Source: Vanilla planifolia (Eukaryota > Streptophyta > Magnoliopsida > Asparagales > Orchidaceae). From it: DNA of 64,000 nucleotides. Positions 62,633-64,000 of this stretch are shown piece after piece (positions within the stretch are counted from its first letter, which is position 1; every line of letters starts with the position of its first letter). The notes below the pieces were generated by a model, which ran no database searches, was not told the DNA's origin, and worked only from the letters and a program-made list of their open reading frames with translations. The stretch covers positions 1,135,153 through 1,199,152 of the forward strand of contig CM043868.1 of assembly GCA_023846275.1 (NCBI GenBank), in the 5' to 3' direction. Both the position numbers and the translations under genes were made by a program.

Positions 62633-63589
62633 TAAGGTCTTAGATGAAATCATGAAAAGACTAAAATAAGAAAAATAAACTAATATATTCTAAATAATTG
62701 AGTAAGAATTATTAGAACACTGAGATATTCATGTATAATTGTTCCTTGATCATGCATGCTCACTTTAGAGATAAATAAGTTACTACCCTACTATCTTGAC
62801 CTAGAGGCAGTTACATGTGGATGGTTGAACTTATAAGAGGATTGTTGGAATGAATAGCAAAAACCTCCATGATTGGTTGGACACCAAAAACAAGTACTCT
62901 TAGTAAAGAAAAATTGCACATTTAATTTTGTGGGGGATCACATGATGTGTTGTGCTATAGAAAGGAGTATACATGGTTGTTGAGAACTCGTAAAACCTTA
63001 TGGGTTTGGCCTATACAATCAATATTATCTTACGAAGTGCTAGATTCTATGATGTGAGGGAAATGCTTGGTACTATCAAGATTCTCTTAAATAAGAGATT
63101 ATATTGGATTAATAGAAGACATTAGAAATCTAGTTACCATATCATAAGAATAGATTTTAGCCTACCTAATAGTTATGATGCTTGTGATAGTTAGGACCGA
63201 TGCCATTCATTTACTTAATTTATTGAGTTGTCGCATATATACTACTTAGATAATATATATTAGTTATAGCTCAAAGATTTTCTATTGTCCTCAAGCTCAC
63301 CTCTTATGTTTTTGTAGTATTAGTGAGTTAAGGGTTGAGTAAGAGTCAACATGGATATCAATAGAATTAGTATAATAGTTGGATGATTTTTTATTTTATT
63401 TTAGCATCTGTTGTAGTATATATGATATTATTTATAATTAATTATATTTATTAGACATATGATTATGTTTTACTATTTATTTTTACTTGGTACATATTAT
63501 TATGTTTTTTTATCAGATTTTAGTGATTATTCATGATATTGCTTTGGATTAGATTTAAATCAAGGTGGTTCATTAATTATGTAGATTTT

Positions 63590-64000
63590 TTAGCATGATA
63601 ATATTTGTATAAAACTATATTGAAAATGAAGGTTTATTTGACATTGTGAACTTTGATTGGTTTCATTTGTGGCTTCGAAAAAAGAAAAAAAATTGAGTGT
63701 GATAGCCTTCCATAAATATCTATTCAAGAGATGCTTAAGAGGAAGAGAAGTCATGAGTGAAGAAGAAAAGCAAATCTCAAGCATGGCTCAAGGAAGAGAA
63801 AAAGACCTTTGGTGTAGACAACTACTCAATTTTTTAAGATAAAAAGAACCTCTTAACTTGAATTTAAAATTTGGAATCATGCTAGGAATTAAAAATAATC
63901 TTTTTTTTGTTATGAACACATGCACTTAACTCTTAAGGTTTTCGTAAATGAATCAAGATTTATGCACATAACAAAAGGCCTAAATTGTTTAATCTATGAT
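63590..64000 (+). repeat. Probable further gypsy LTR piece at the right edge
   Basis: 63,735-63,800 (GAAGTCATGAGTGAAGAAG, later CTCAAGCATG) resembles 59,727-59,790 of the F LTR and 47,945-47,995 of E, in the same orientation. It would belong to another element extending past the window. Short open frames on both strands here are unsupported. 63,469-63,590 is unassigned. Confidence 0.4.

Larger units (their letters stand above)
53935..63468 (+). mobile_element. Ty3/gypsy element F (pol part plus interrupted 3' LTR)
   Basis: Begins within RT next to the copia LTR piece. RT about 53,940-54,620 (SLIRPNVS near 53,948, FGLSNAP at 54,229), RNase H to about 54,900, integrase about 55,080-56,100 (REAHYRKLVIHLRESKLY from 55,137), polypurine tract at 56,241, LTR from 56,251. 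The LTR is interrupted by a family-G element and by a GC-rich solo LTR. Without them it totals ~3.3 kb, in line with A and B. Old, with many breaks. Confidence 0.75.
56251..63468 (+). repeat. F 3' LTR with two insertions
   Basis: Pieces 56,251-56,655, 59,496-61,549 and 62,628-63,468. The middle piece matches the E LTR (59,510-59,830 with 47,700-48,030). The last piece matches, inverted, A's LTR end (3,119-3,400); both end in a TATTTATAATTA-type stretch followed by TTTTACTA/TTGTTACA. Confidence 0.72.

Noticed and set aside
1-64000. CRISPR arrays, rRNA, tRNA genes and bacterial-type operons
   Set aside because: No regularly spaced direct repeats, no cloverleaf-like gene and no rRNA core were seen. 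The only tRNA-related words are retroelement primer sites and the motif in the solo LTR repeat.

Overview
The window looks like gene-poor, strongly AT-rich intergenic DNA from a seed plant with a large, slowly cleared genome. The evidence is nested, heavily decayed Ty3/gypsy chromovirus-like and Ty1/copia SIRE-like retrotransposons, a fragment of plastid rpl2, a plant-type LINE derivative, and no intact host gene. The species cannot be named from the sequence. Apart from two GC-rich islands (51.14-52.0 kb and 61.55-62.63 kb) and the plastid fragment, CG dinucleotides are scarce and TG/CA are abundant, as expected for long-methylated repeats. All percentages and boundaries here were judged by eye from repeated segments; junctions marked approximate may be off by tens of bases.

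Layout. (1) 1-28,453: gypsy element B on the + strand. Its 5' LTR enters from the left edge (1-3,118) and resumes at 20,332-20,616. Then come a tRNA-iMet-type primer site, gag-pol remnants, a polypurine tract and the 3' LTR (24,865-28,453). (2) Inside B's 5' LTR sits gypsy element A on the - strand (3,119-20,331), with ~3.7 kb LTRs. A carries a plastid rpl2 fragment in its pol region (8,576-8,886), and its 5' LTR is split by a minus-strand copia element H (about 12,492-18,294). (3) About 28,454-44,990: SIRE-like copia element D on the + strand. Its 5' LTR is split by a third gypsy element C on the - strand (29,479-38,234). D also contains a 1.3 kb internal tandem duplication. (4) 45.1-49.65 kb: an LTR of a separate family G, then gypsy remnant E (integrase end plus 3' LTR). 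(5) 49.65-51.12 kb: unassigned DNA with a faint PPR-like remnant. (6) 51,141-52,001: a GC-rich internally shortened LINE derivative with long target duplications. (7) 52.2-53.93 kb: a lone LTR piece of the H copia family. (8) 53.94-63.47 kb: gypsy element F (+). Its 3' LTR is interrupted twice, by a small gag-only element of family G (56,656-59,495) and by a young-looking GC-rich solo LTR (61,550-62,627, perfect 5 bp target duplication). (9) The last ~0.5 kb probably enters another gypsy LTR.

No host gene set works together here. The content is a layered fossil record: B is older than A, A is older than H and the plastid insertion, D is older than C, and F is older than G and the solo LTR. 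The most informative items are the length-consistent nesting, the plastid insertion, the gag-only family G with paired G-boxes in one LTR copy, the LINE derivative, and the GC-rich solo LTR with 77 bp repeats carrying a tRNA-iMet-3'-end-like motif.
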